Origin: Blastobasis lacticolella
Lineage: Eukaryota > Arthropoda > Insecta > Lepidoptera > Blastobasidae
Length of the DNA stretch: 64,000 bases
Direction: 5' to 3'
NCBI GenBank assembly: GCA_905147135.1
Contig: LR990060.1
Location: forward strand, 4,170,001 to 4,234,000
Below, in pieces: positions 29,485-39,663 of this stretch; position 1 is the stretch's first letter; every line of letters begins with the position of its first letter. Made by a program: the position numbers and the translations under genes. Under the pieces are notes generated by a model. The model was not told the origin of the DNA, did not search any database, and saw nothing but the letters and a program-made list of their open reading frames with translations.

Positions 29485-30338
29485 TTAGGGGAAGGTGGCC
29501 TAGAACGGGTAAGTTTCGAGCGAGGATAAAATAAAAACTAATAATGTGATGAATATTTTAGCTTGATTTGGTTTATGAGATAGGATGTTTGTTAAACTTG
29601 AAAATAGAAAAATTTGGAAACCTTTAGGAAAACCGTTTTGCCTGCATATGAGCCTAAAACGGGTAATGTCATAATTTTTAGGATAGGTTAGTCAAACTTA
29701 AAATCTAACAAGTAGGGGGAAACACTGCACCTACTGACTATAGTTTATCATTTCGACTGTAAGCATTTAACATTATGTTAACTGTTAAAATGTTCAAACT
29801 TAAAAACCTTAACCACCTAACAAAATCAAAAACAGAAGTTGTAGATCAAAATATCTAATATACTCCTTTGATGTATTTTTACAATACAGATTGAAATACA
29901 AGGTTCTCCATGTAATCTATTTAGTATTAAATTTTTCATACAAAACCATACTCGTTTTGCCCAACCCGTTTTGCCCAATAGCACATATTTTTGAAAAGTA
30001 GTTAAAGACTTCAAAAAGAAAGGTAATCCGAGATAACTCTTTGTCTTAATTTAAAGTTAGATAGCGGTAAAATATAAGCGCAATATTAACAATGAGCTAA
30101 TTATAAAGATTTTCGACTAATCCTGGAACACATATCTTGATTTTTTTTAAGAAAAGCTCTAAAAAACTTTCGTTAAACATACATCCGCCATTAAGCGGCT
30201 CCGGTGCCCGAGCAAAACGGATCGAAACTCGTCAATATTCGGCTACTCACGGAACATGCACCCGTCTGCACTACTTATTGACATAGCAGCGCTTACCCGT
30301 CTTCAGCGGGCCACCCATTTTAGGCCACCTTCCCCTAA
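29485..30338. mobile_element. MITE-5, 854-bp element with AACGGG-type internal motifs
   Basis: Ends are inverted: TTAGGGGAAGGTGGCCTA at 29485-29502 and TAGGCCACCTTCCCCTAA at 30321-30338, extending to AACGGGT / ACCCATT. Inside, the motif AACGGG or its complement recurs many times (about 29504, 29630, 29655, 29950, 29963, 30213). I see no transposase. No clean target duplication is visible. Confidence 0.75.
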
Positions 30339-30339
30339 A

Positions 30340-30525
30340 CATTAGGTCACCCGAATGTGCAGGTTTCATCACGATGTTTTCCCTCACCGTAAGAGCATAG
30401 GTTAGTATTCAACTACTGTTAATTACTCAGAAAAGAGTCATTGGTACATGGCTGCACTGGGGTTCGAACCCTTTACCTCTCGCTTACAAATCGGACACCT
30501 TAACTACTAGGCCACCGACGCTCAA
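30340..30525 (-). mobile_element. SINE-B 5' part, reverse
   Basis: Complement of SINE-B body and head: CCGAATGTGCAGGTTTCATC, GATGTTTTCCCTCACCGTAA, GGGGTTCGAACCCTTTACCT, AACTACTAGGCCACCGACGC. The 3' body is missing; it directly abuts MITE-5. Confidence 0.75.
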
Positions 30526-30554
30526 GACACTCATACCCTGTAAAAAAAAAATTA

Positions 30555-30615
30555 TCCCGTTCCTTAGGTTCGTATCACAGCTTCCCGTTCCTTAGGCTCG
30601 TATCACAGCTGTACT
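30555..30615 (+). repeat. Short direct duplication
   Basis: CCCGTTCCTTAGG(T/C)TCGTATCACAGCT occurs twice back to back. Confidence 0.8.
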
Positions 30616-30619
30616 GGAG

Positions 30620-31390
30620 ACCCGTAACCTTCTATGGCCCCAATAACGAAACAACGGGCCTCTTCCTATCATCACTCGCCCATTAGGTTCTTATATAGCT
30701 GGCACGTGATGGTGGCAAGTGGCATGACAACTTGATGGTGCATGGGATAAAATCACACAGGAGTCTGTAATCACTAGGGGGCCCACTGAAAACCAGCGTC
30801 ACGGCAACTGTAGTGGCATATACTGAGTGTGGCCCCATTGCACTCTCGACATGGCACAGGTAACGAGATTAGAGTATCTTTTTTTGTTTATGTCTCTATT
30901 TGATTATATATTATTTAATTTAATTTTAAGAAATTTGTGCTGTGTGTTTGAGTGTAATAAATGTGTTTTACTTTTACTTCTTTAGTTTTAAATTAGATGG
31001 AGAAAATAAAGTACAAGCACCTCTGCAAGTCGGCAGCGCTGCGGCGCACCAACCGCCGCCATCTTGTTTTTTAGCGCGGGAAGAGCGGTTTTAGTTAATT
31101 TTAATAATAAAGCGGTCGAGACTCGCAGCGCAGCGCTCGCTTTGCAGAACATCAAGCCAACGTTCATGAGAGATATTAAAAAGCATTTATTTACGCCCCA
31201 GCCAGTAACTAGCGACTACAGGATTAACTGGCTGGAATCTTTTTTCTTTTTTTATCAGCAAATAGTGGTTTGTGATGTGCATTTATCTTTTTTTACTGAA
31301 AAAGGATTTCGATGTTCACTTGTTTACAGTTGGATGCGACTTTAACTGGGATTGCTCTAAACTTAATGCGGGATATTAATGGGCCTTATG
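30620..31390. other. Gene-free stretch
   Basis: No domain-bearing frame. The 93-codon frame at 31064-31345 starts in a GC-rich patch and shows no motif I recognise. Confidence 0.4.
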
Positions 31391-31394
31391 GGGA

Positions 31395-32312
31395 ACTGAA
31401 ATCCACCAGGAGTCCCACTGCAGTAGGAATCAACCGTTGCATTTCGCATTCCTCGACCTGCAGAGAGCCTTCGACAGTGTCCCACGTGAGATAATCTGGT
31501 GGGCTCTGAGATCAAAGTCTGTGCCCGAAGCGTACAGCGTAAGATTATTCAGGACATGTAAGCTAAAACTGAGTCCGTCGTCAAAACCATCGTAGGCCAT
31601 ACTAATCCCTTCCCGATTACCGTTGGTGTTCACCAGGGTTCAGTGCTGAGCCCTTACTTGTTTTGCATTGTGCTCGATGTCCTCTCAGCGGAAATTCAGG
31701 ACACGCCACCTTGGCTTATGAAATACGCTGATGACATCGTACTGGTAAGCAAGCTTAGGCAGGATCTTGAGACCAAGGTGAACACGTGGAAGGCTGTGCT
31801 AGAAAACGGTGGTTTGAAGCTGAACGTCGCCAAGACAGAGTATATGACCAGCTGCAGCGCGGATCCCGACACCATCCGTATAGGTAACGAAGCTGTCCAT
31901 AGAACAGATAAATTTAAATACCTCGGATCCGTGCAGCAAGAGCCCGGCGATATCGTTCCCGATGTCGTGAAAATGCTGCGTCTGCTGATCGAGTGCGTAA
32001 CGAGTACATCCGCGGCAGCCTTGGCGTAAGAGATATCGCGGATACGATCGAAGAGGCAAGGTTGCGCTGGTATGGTCACGTGTTGCGCAAGCCCCAGGGA
32101 TACGTGGGAAATAGGTATCTAAACCTGCCTGTATCAGGAAAGAGATCCCGCGGGAGACCTAAGAAGCGATGGATTGACATCGCCGAGTCGAACACGAGAG
32201 CCAACGGTTTACGACGTGAGGATGCCGAAGATCGGGCAAAGTGCAGAAAGAAAAGCAGGAAAGCGGACCCTGGCAGTAGCCGGGATTGACCACTCAGATG
32301 ATGATGATGATG
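31395..32312 (+). pseudogene. RTE-like LINE reverse transcriptase, broken
   Basis: Translating across frames gives polymerase motifs in order: an FLDLQRAFDSVPRE block (~31450-31490), GVHQGSVLSPYLFCIVLD (from about 31625), MKYADDIVLV (~31718, the YADD site), NGGLKLNVAKTEYM and FKYLGS. It then jumps to RNEYIRGSLGVRDIADTI (31993 on, different frame), LRWYGHVLRKPQGYVGNR and GRPKKRWIDI. Several hundred bases between FKYLGS and the RNEYIRG block are deleted. It ends GCCGGGATTGACCACTCAGA with (TGA)n. 5' truncated. At least three frame changes, so non-functional. Confidence 0.85.
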
Positions 32313-32613
32313 ATGGGGAACTGAAATATGTTACAAAACTTTAGTTAGGTACTTACTGTTTTACAAGCTTTTATGTCAGTTATCTAACACCCATAACACC
32401 CATCTTGCGAGCCTTATTTGACCCACTTCCCGGCGTTCAACTGAGCTTGGACATCCTCACTTTCAACGCGGGGATATCCAAGACTGGGCGAAGTAGAAAA
32501 GAGTCGAAAAGCGGACCTTGGCAGAATTCTGGACTACTGTAACTGCTTGGAAGACGATGATGGTGATTTATTAGTGGAAGCTGACCACATAACAAGTTGC
32601 ACACTATAGTAAT

Positions 32614-33010
32614 CTCATCATCATCATCTCGGCGTTAAATCCCGGTTGCGCCCCCGCGCTACCCGCGGGTGCCCGGGGTCCGCCTTCCTGCTATATCTAG
32701 TCCACTTTGCTCGGTCTTCGGCATCCTTCATAGTGAGTCCGTTGGCACGCATGTCACTCTTAACGACGTCCAGCCATCGCTTCTTGGGCCAGCCTCTCCT
32801 TCTCGTGCCTGGTGGGGGCGGCATGGCCAGACATCTGTTCCCCACATAATTTGCCGGTCTGCGCAAGACGTGGCCATACCATCGAAGGTGACACTCCTGT
32901 AGCTTATCTGCGATGTCTATGGGAAATACCACTAAACCTTGGGGTTCTTGAAAAGACATATCTGCAAGTACCTCAATAGCCGGCACCGCATCCGCTCCCC
33001 TTAGGATGCA
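32614..33010 (-). pseudogene. RTE-like LINE C-terminal fragment, second subfamily
   Basis: A 120-codon minus-strand frame carries LRWYGHVLRRPANYVGNR, RRGWPKKRWLDVVKSDMRAN and DAEDRAKWTRYSRKADPG, and stops at the ...CCGAGATGATGATG tail. It differs from 31395-32312 in the 3' region, where it reads GGCGGACCCCGGGCACCCGC, GCAACCGGGATTTAACGCCG. That 3' region is shared with SINE-B. The right edge (GCACCGCATCCGCTCCCCTT) also occurs at 53668-53695. Confidence 0.85.
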
Positions 33011-33024
33011 GATGTCCAGTTGGC

Positions 33025-33482
33025 TAATTACGTAAGTCTATTGCTAACAATTCTCTGATATTATTGAAATTCTTACTTATGTGATTGCGTATGATCGATT
33101 TAATAGTTACATCATCACAGCCCGTAACAGTCCACTGCAGGACTTAGGGCCTCTCCCACGAAAGGGTAGGTTATTGCCATAATCTCCGGGCTTGGCAGGC
33201 GGGTTGGAGATTGCAGTGTTTAAATATAACAATGGAAAATGCTGCTGCCCATTTTCCAGACTACGGAGACTCTTGATCTTTTGCCTCGAAAACATTAGTC
33301 GCCTTCTACGACACCCATGAGTGTAAGGGGTTGGTGCTATTATACTCTGCCGGACACCACACGGCCAATAGTAAATAATAGTTTCTGTTTATTGCAATGG
33401 AACTTTTGCGATACGGTATCGCAAAAGTAACAATTTCAATAATTGAAGTCAGAGAATTGTTGGCAACAGCGTTACGTAATTA
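33025..33482. mobile_element. MITE-2 copy B split by R3
   Basis: Left arm TAATTACGTAAGTCTATTGC, TAACAATTC; right arm GAATTGTTGGCAACAGC, GTTACGTAATTA. The internal TTTATTGCAATGGAACTTTT matches copy A. The block 33107-33364 is an R3 element in reverse, flanked by AATAGT on both sides (about 33101 and 33367), so R3 inserted into the MITE. Confidence 0.8.
33107..33364 (-). mobile_element. Full-length R3 repeat nested in MITE-2
   Basis: From CATCATCACAGCCCGTAACA to CTGCCGGACACCACACGGCC, with the middle GCGGGTTGGAGATTGCAGTG and TGCCCATTTTCCAGACTACG. It is one of four nearly full copies. The AATAGT flanks are consistent with a target duplication. Confidence 0.8.
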
Positions 33483-33834
33483 ACCTACAGATTGATGGTG
33501 GCCACGCACCATCAGGTGGACTATCAGCCTGTGTGCCTACTAGGTAATAAAAAGGGAGATGTGACGATATTTATGCACATTACGGAAAGGCGTAAGGCGT
33601 ACACGTCTTCATAGGTAAATATGTACTGATTACTTATGCTGCGTTCCCGCGGGATCTTAATTATGTAAGTACATTAAATTTCGGTATAAATTATAGCCTG
33701 TGTGTTATTCTGGAATAAAAGCTACAGCACTTCTTTCCATCAAACTTGGTTCAGAAGTTATGTGTGAAGGCACAACTAGAAGAATTCGTAGAAGATAAGT
33801 ACTAAATTTTTTCTGGGACAATAGTAGAGCACCT

Positions 33835-34142
33835 AAAAAGCCGGTAATCCAGTTGACAGATCAGATAATTACAGTGGAGCCACCGCCACCTGACACCTGA
33901 CCTCCGTGACACGGTTGACAGGGGAACCTGACCAGATTGGATCATGGTTACATATTCAGTTGCTTGAATGTGCAGGTTTCCTCACGATGTTTTCCCTCAC
34001 CGTGAGAGCATCGGTTTGTGTTCAACTAAAGTACATAACTCAGAAAAGAGTCAGGACAGATGTACATGGCAGCAGTGGGATTCGCACCCGTGACCTCTGG
34101 CTAACGAGTCGGACACTTTAACCACCAGGCCACCGATGCTCC
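33835..34142 (-). mobile_element. SINE-B copy, reverse
   Basis: Complement order: GATAATTACAGTGGAGCCAC, ATTCAGTTGCTTGAATGTGC, GATGTTTTCCCTCACCGTGA, GTGGGATTCGCACCCGTGAC, AACCACCAGGCCACCGATGC. The 3'-most ~60 bases of the SINE are missing. Confidence 0.8.
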
Positions 34143-34411
34143 TGTACACTGTGGCTCGGGCACAGCCAAATATCTATAATATAATATATATAATAATAAT
34201 AATAATATATCTTTATTAAAGGCAATAAAAAACCCAATATACAATAATTACAATAAAATAAATAATGAATAATATAAAAATACAATAATAATAATAATGT
34301 AAATTGAGTGTTAAAAATACACTGTCGTCTGTCAGGTAGGTACCATCATTTTCTGTTCTGGTCTCTATGGACAGACAGCCAATATTTAAAAATCTATACT
34401 CAGTAATAAAC

Positions 34412-34503
34412 CGACGCGAGGATGCCGAAGACCGGGCAAAGTGGAGAAGAAAAAACGGAAAGCAGACCCTGGCAGAAGACGGGATACATGCTAGGATGAT
34501 GAT
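34412..34503 (+). mobile_element. RTE-like LINE 3' end
   Basis: GACGCGAGGATGCCGAAGAC, GGGCAAAGTGGAGAAG, GACCCTGGCAGAAGACGGGA and AGGATGATGATGAG form the terminal part of the 31395-32312 family. The hexanucleotide microsatellite begins directly at its tail. Confidence 0.75.
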
Positions 34504-34504
34504 G

Positions 34505-34952
34505 AGAAAATGAAAATGAAAATGAAAATGAAAATGAAAATGAAAATGAAAATGAAAATGAAAATGAAAATGAAAATGAAAATGAAAATGAAAATGAAAA
34601 TGAAAATGAAAATGAAAATGAAAATGAAAATGAAAATGAAAATGAAAATGAAAATGAAAATGAAAATGAAAATGAAAATGAAAATGAAAATGAAAATGAA
34701 AATGAAAATGAAAATGAAAATGAAAATGAAATGAAAATGAAAATGAAAATGAAATTGAGAATGAGAACGAGAACGAGAACGAGAACGAGAACGAGAACGA
34801 GAACGAGAACGAGAACGAGAACGAGAACGAGAACGAGAACGAGAACGAGAACGAGAACGAGAACGAGAACGAGAACGAGAACGAGAACGAGAACGAGAAC
34901 GAAAACGAGAACGAAAACGAAAACGAACACGAAAACGAAAATGAAAATGAAA
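34505..34952 (+). repeat. Compound hexanucleotide microsatellite (AAAATG)n(GAGAAC)n
   Basis: About 40 units of AAAATG (to ~34750, one slip at ~34730) pass through ATTGAGAATGAG into about 25 units of GAGAAC (34762-34906), then decay through AAAACG-type units. Six-base periodicity keeps frames open on both strands, giving dipeptide-repeat frames that I do not call as genes. It grew from the GATGATGAG tail of a LINE. Confidence 0.95.
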
Positions 34953-34974
34953 AAGTATTTATTGAATTAGGATT

Positions 34975-35460
34975 ACGTTAATTAATCTCTTTTCAAAAGT
35001 CAAAAATCTAACGGAAAACAAAGGGAAGTTAAGCGAGCTCATCCAGGTAGGGGGCGACGCATGCAGACCGATCAGCGCGTAGGAGGGCATACCCCGCGAG
35101 ACACCGAGAAATAAACAACTGGGAAGATCGGGGAATTCGGTTGTTGTTTTTAGGTAAAAGCGGTGGAGAAAACCCCAAAATAACCCGTGGGAAGCCAGGG
35201 TGGGTCGCTATTTTAAAATACTAGTAGGCTTATTACAATATTGTTACCTTTACTATGAATGTAAGCGTAGCAGGATGTTATGGTTTAATTACAGCCACCT
35301 ACAGGGCTATAGTGGAATTATACATGTAACTATCCCAGTGGAAACATAGAGATCGTTAATGTGTCTTTCAAAGCCTAGAAATACGAGTAGATACTATAAT
35401 GGTGATTCAATGTCGATATCGGTATCTGTAGCATAATGTCACCGTAAAATTAAGTAAATA
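34975..35460. other. Gene-free stretch
   Basis: 35020-35230 is less AT-rich (AGGTAGGGGGCGACGCATGC, GGGAAGCCAGGGTGGGTCGC) but has no long frame or matching copy in the window. Confidence 0.4.
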
Positions 35461-35464
35461 AATA

Positions 35465-35700
35465 TGTTTGAACAATTCACATGGCGCCATTTAGCCCCAA
35501 AGTAAGCAAAGCTAGTGTTATGGGCGCTATAGATAACTGATAAACTACTTATAGACTTTTAAATACATAACACATATAATAACGAAATTAAAATTCATCG
35601 TTTCCATTTCTGCTTGGCCGGTAATCGATCCCGGGACTTCTGCGTGGCAGACTGACGTGTTATCCAACTAAACCATTTGCTAATCATCGTTCGTCTAAGT
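35465..35700 (-). mobile_element. SINE-A copy, reverse
   Basis: Complement of SINE-A: CATGGCGCCATTTAGCCCCA, AACTGATAAACTACTTATAG, TTCCATTTCTGCTTGGCCGG, TAATCGATCCCGGGACTTCT, AACTAAACCATTTGC. The head is mutated at the B box. Confidence 0.8.
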
Positions 35701-35873
35701 CCAAACGTAAGAAATCGTTAGTATTTAATCTAACGTAGTCAAACTATCAAAATATTGTGAACTACAATAAAATTCACGAAATCAAATACAATAACTATAT
35801 TAAAAAGTGTACTATTTTATTTTTTAACCCAAACATTAAGTATAAATTGGGTGACAACTGGATGAGTCTAAAG

Positions 35874-35959
35874 AAACTGTTGAAAAATTCTAACAGGTAA
35901 GAATTTTTCGACAGTTTATAATCTAACATACTCTGAATACGTTAGATTATAAACTGTCG
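35874..35959. repeat. Three-armed inverted repeat that can fold two ways
   Basis: Arm B-C: CGACAGTTTATAATCTAAC (35909-35927) pairs perfectly over 19 bp with 35941-35959, loop 13. Arm A (35874-35891, AAACTGTTGAAAAATTCT) pairs with 35900-35917 with one mismatch. The two hairpins share 35909-35917, so they exclude each other. Confidence 0.75.
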
Positions 35960-36227
35960 GTTTTCTATCTGTCATCTTACGGTGACAAATATATCGTCGC
36001 CTTCCTTGCTAAATGTTAGATCTACAAACTGTATGATCTGCACTAACACCACCATTTTTCTCTACAACTTCTCTTTGACAGTCATTTCTCTATCGTTAAC
36101 CGTTTATATCAATAATATAAAAGAGGTGAAAGACATATTACGTGAGAGACACCGTAAACAGAGCTACATTCAAGGGTTGCCTGGAAGAGATCGCTTGTAG
36201 TGATAAAGCCGCCTTTGCCCACAATGT
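35960..36227. other. Gene-free stretch
   Basis: No coding motif. The 72-codon frame at 35982-36200 is low-complexity and unsupported. Confidence 0.4.
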
Positions 36228-36259
36228 TTAAATAGACCTGTTAAATGTTCTTTCCTGTA

Positions 36260-36690
36260 ATTTTGTGTGCAATCTTCTTCTTCGTAGAGTCAATTTTTCG
36301 AAAACCCTAGATCTGGCATGCCCAGTAGTTGGCCACGGCAACGGCATTATCAGTCGCCAGGAACAGTTCCTCCCTAGTGCAGGTAGCAGGACAAAGAGGA
36401 CAAGAAAGCAGATGCTCCATGGTTTGGGATGGAGCTCCACAGTCGCATCGCTGCTGTGTCTGGTCAATGAAGCCCCACTTAGCCAGAGAGTCTTTGCAGC
36501 GGCCAACCTGCGTCCGTAAACGGTTAAGTGACTTCCAAGTTGGCCACTGCAGCTCGTGTCCTGGTGGCAGGGATTCACTGGGTGCGATGGATCCAGAAGG
36601 CACTGGGTATTGAGCACGCCACAGCTGCTCCCTTGCCTCCCTAGAAGGTTCGTTAGCGAAGATAAAGTGTGTGTGCAATAAAGAGTTAAT
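36260..36690 (-). pseudogene. LINE ORF2 C-terminal fragment with Cys/His motif
   Basis: A 123-codon minus-strand frame carries WKSLNRLRTQVGRCKDSLAK, WGF and CDCGAPSQTMEHLLSCPLC. This last is the C-terminal Cys/His zinc-binding motif known from several non-LTR retrotransposon clades. The 3' side ends GACTCTACGAAGAAGAAG, a (GAA)n tail. A second copy of this tail is at about 16122-16150. It is 5' truncated, with no polymerase core. Confidence 0.7.
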
Positions 36691-36954
36691 CTATCTATCT
36701 ACTCTGCTGGACTGTAATATATTATACATAACTTGTCCCACATAGAGCTCAGCGTTTTAAAGCGCAGTTTCACCCCGTATGCTCCTGGAGGCTGTCATAT
36801 TCACGTCCCAGGTTAATTAAGCCACGGTTGCAGGTACATTATGTTAGCGATAGTGATGTTCAGCTCGCTAGATCGGCATCGAGACCAGTAGAAACTTCCA
36901 CCATACAAATTATCTTTCTTAACCTTCGTAATCAGTTCGATTCGATTCAATCGA

Positions 36955-37170
36955 ATCGGGTTCGATTCACGGCTGAGCAGAAATTGAATGATGAATTTTA
37001 ATTCTGTTACGGATCTGGGTGTAGTATGTATAATAAGTATGTATTTTAAAAAAGTATACATGTTATTATATGTAAGATAACTATCTAACACCCATAGCTT
37101 TGCTTACTTTGGGGCTAAATGGCGCTGTGTGAATTTGTCCAAGCATATTTATTTATTTATTATAATCACA
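36955..37170 (+). mobile_element. SINE-A, headless
   Basis: Starts at GGGTTCGATTCACGGCTGAG (B box) and keeps GCAGAAATTGAATGATGAAT, TACGGATCTGGGTGTAGTAT, TTTGGGGCTAAATGGCGCTG and TTTATTTATTTATTAT. Just upstream, a TTCGATTCGATTCAATCG run replaces the rest of the head. Confidence 0.8.
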
Positions 37171-37174
37171 GCCT

Positions 37175-37375
37175 CAACATAACTTAAGGTGAGGGAAAAC
37201 AACGTGATGAAACCTGCAAAATTCAGGCAACTGAATTTGTAACCATGATCCTATCTGGTCAGGTTCCCCTGGTACCAGAGTCACGGATGTCAGATGGCAG
37301 TCGCTTTACTGTTATTGTCTATTTGACAAATCCTGGATTATGATCAAAGCGGACCATGATGATGAGGATGAATGA
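37175..37375 (+). mobile_element. SINE-B body, headless
   Basis: AGGTGAGGGAAAACAACGTG, TCAGGCAACTGAATTTGTAA, GGTTCCCCTGGTACCAGAGT, TTATGATCAAAGCGGACCA, then GATGATGAGGATG. It lacks the tRNA-like head and the CACAACCGGGACATTAACG stretch. Confidence 0.75.
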
Positions 37376-37539
37376 AAACATTTTTCTATGCAATCCGGTC
37401 TCGGTCTGAAATTAATCTCAGCACTAGCAAACAATGCCGTGTGCAACATTGATAACATTTCCAATTATCAAGTGTTAGATATGCACTGACTGGTAAATTA
37501 ATTACTTACCTGTCATCATTGATTCAAAGCAGCAGTCCG

Positions 37540-38100
37540 TGTTTCAGGTTATGCCAAGTAACTTCTGGATAAAGTTACTAGCCTTGTGTATTTCAGCCAT
37601 GGGCGGAGCGAGGGGTTCAGGGGGTTTAAACCCTGTCCCCGAACTCATTTCACACCGCCTACGCTGCGTTATTAATCTGGATTTTTACAGCTAAAATACC
37701 AAAAATTTCGAGCTTGCTCTGCTCGCTCTTTCAAAGTTTTCTTTAATAAGTTCGTTCCAGCTATTTTTACCCAAAATTCGAAACATTTCGAGCTCGCTGC
37801 GCTCACTCATTTTTCAATTTAAGTTACTTTTATTCTGAACATCTCATCTCATCTCAAGTCTCTTGGGTACTTTCATTACCATTACCCCCATCTTTCATGG
37901 GGGGGGGATACGAATCGACATTTATGACCATTAATTTTGAACCCCCCCAAAACCAAAAGCTGGCTACGCCCGTGATTTCAGCTGCCAAGTAAGTAACAGT
38001 ACTTGCATTGTTGTGCTCCAGTTTGAAGGATAACGAAGCGGAAACACAAACTTGATGCATATCAACTTTGTCCTCACAGCGACAACGGTGACAAATTAGC
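37540..38100 (+). mobile_element. Degraded R5 repeat split by an hAT-like element
   Basis: R5 pieces (GCAGTCCGTGTTTCAGG, then GCTGCCAAGTAAGTAACAGT, CATTGTTGTGCTCCAGTTTG, CCTCACAGCGACAACGG) flank 37598-37974, which carries its own ends and target duplication. Confidence 0.6.
37590..37982. mobile_element. hAT-like non-autonomous element, 377 bp
   Basis: ATTTCAGC is duplicated at 37590-37597 and 37975-37982. The element between begins CATGGGCGGAGC and ends GCTACGCCCGTG. These are short inverted ends with an 8-bp target duplication, the known hAT pattern. Inside are AATTCGAAACATTTCGAGCT-type motifs and C/G runs (CATGGGGGGGGGATA, GAACCCCCCCAAAAC). There is no transposase. Confidence 0.8.
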
Positions 38101-38164
38101 ATTAGCTATTTTTGATATTAGTTTACGTGGATGTCTCACAGCGTGCAACATTGAAAATATACAT

Positions 38165-38378
38165 GTATACATGACCGATGGGGCAGTAAAGTTCTCGAGT
38201 GGCGACCACGTACCGGTAGACGCAGCGTGGGTAGGCCTCCTACAAGGTGGACCGACGACCTGGTAAGGATCGCAGCTACCAGCTGGATGCGGAAAGCACA
38301 GGACCGGTCTTTGTGGAGATCTCTGGGGGAGGCCTATGCCCAGCAGTGGGCGTCTTCTGGCTGATATGATGATGTATA
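38165..38378 (+). mobile_element. R4 LINE 3' end
   Basis: Sense-strand reading: GTTCTCGAGTGGCGACCACG, AGACGCAGCGTGGGTAGGCC, then frames equivalent to RWTDDLVRIAATSWMRKAQD and SLWRSLGEAYAQQWASSG, stop, and ATATGATGATG. Confidence 0.8.
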
Positions 38379-38384
38379 CATAGT

Positions 38385-38575
38385 ATAAAACAATGTCGCT
38401 TCCCGTCGTCTGTCCCTACGTATGTATGTACGCTTCTTGTAATCTACCCAACGGATTTTAATCAACAATAAATAGAGTGATTCAAGAGGAAGGTTTCTAA
38501 GCAAGAAAAAAAGAGTAAGTAAAGTAAAGTAGGTGTACGCGAACGAATTCGCGCCGGGCCCACTAGTTAATAATA
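38385..38575 (+). repeat. Lepidopteran CGCGCCGGG...CTAGT repeat
   Basis: GTATAAAACAATGTCGCTTC, CAACGGATTTTAATCAAC, GAGTGATTCAAGAGGAAGGT and TACGCGAACGAATTCGCGCC then CCACTAGT. A reverse copy of the same family lies at 62765-62925. Possibly Helitron-related (CTAG end), but the 5' terminus is not clear. Confidence 0.5.
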
Positions 38576-38604
38576 TGCTAAAATGTGAGCGAGCAAGCGC
38601 GCCT

Positions 38605-38862
38605 GTGCCGTGTGGTGTCCGGCAGAGGAGAATAGCACCAACCCCTTACACACGTGGGTGTCGTACAAGGCGACTAATGTTTTCGAGACAAAATATCTAG
38701 TCTCCGTAGGTCGGAAAATGGGCAGCAGCGTTATCCATTATTATACTTATAAAACTGCGATCTAAAACCCGCCTGCAAAGCCTGGTGATTATGGCAATAA
38801 CCTCCCCTTTCTTGGGAGAGGCCCTAAGTCCTGGACTGTTATGGGCTGTGATGATGATGATG
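38605..38862 (+). mobile_element. Full-length R3 repeat
   Basis: From GTGCCGTGTGGTGTCCGGCA to ACTGTTATGGGCTGTGATGA and (TGA)n. The middle GTCGGAAAATGGGCAGCAGC and AAACCCGCCTGCAAAGCC is intact. Confidence 0.85.
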
Positions 38863-38869
38863 ACAACAT

Positions 38870-39660
38870 CGATTAACCAATTAGGAGACACCACACTATT
38901 ATATGCTATAATGCACGAGCAAGGTAAACAACCATATGGGCCTCCTGTGGTAAGCAGATATCGTAGCCTATACAATAATGTATACTATGCTACATAGACT
39001 GTGTGGGCGCCGTAGGTTATCCTACGTCATCGAGTACAAGAAAAATTCCACTTTGTAGCAATAGTAGATGTTTAGGAGACCAACAAAACGTTTTTCTACC
39101 TGTGCAAAACGTAGCACAAAAAAAAAGTATTTTTTTTTAGCCAAACTTCAACTTTTTGTAGCGATATTACTTCTTACAAACCCACTTGTGTGAGTTTTAG
39201 AAGTAAAAAAAACCGGGGCACCTTACATCCACTTGGCTGTTTTGCTAAACAAAGGCAATAATAAAGGAAATCGCTGGTCATACCATACAGCTTTGGAGCC
39301 AAAGTAAAAAGTGTTAGGAATTGTATGCTCTACCTGAAATTTATAGTTTTTCAGGCGCAATTTCAGCTTTTTGGCCCAAAAGTGGTTTAGGGCTAATTTC
39401 TTCCGATGATCTGCCAGATAAAGCAATATACTAACAAATTATAATTAAGAAGTAACGATACGATTCCATTTTAGTCACATAATAACTTATCAGACTGATA
39501 TGTTTTATTTGAGAATTGAAAAATCAACCCTGAGCTATATAAGGACACTAACGACACCTGGTGTAAACATTCATTACCTACATAATGTTAGCCCTACAGA
39601 TAGAACTGAGTTCTGCAAACAGTACACACTGTTTGAAACAGATGTCAGTAGTGACACTAA
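38870..39660. other. Gene-free stretch
   Basis: No coding motif and no repeat family I can match within the window. Confidence 0.4.
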
Positions 39661-39663
39661 AAT

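Noticed and set aside
34400..34970. Long open frames of alternating dipeptides (Met-Lys, Arg-Thr, Val-Leu, Ser-Phe) on both strands
   Set aside because: They follow from six-base periodicity of the microsatellite, which removes stops in several frames at once. No flanking coding sequence.
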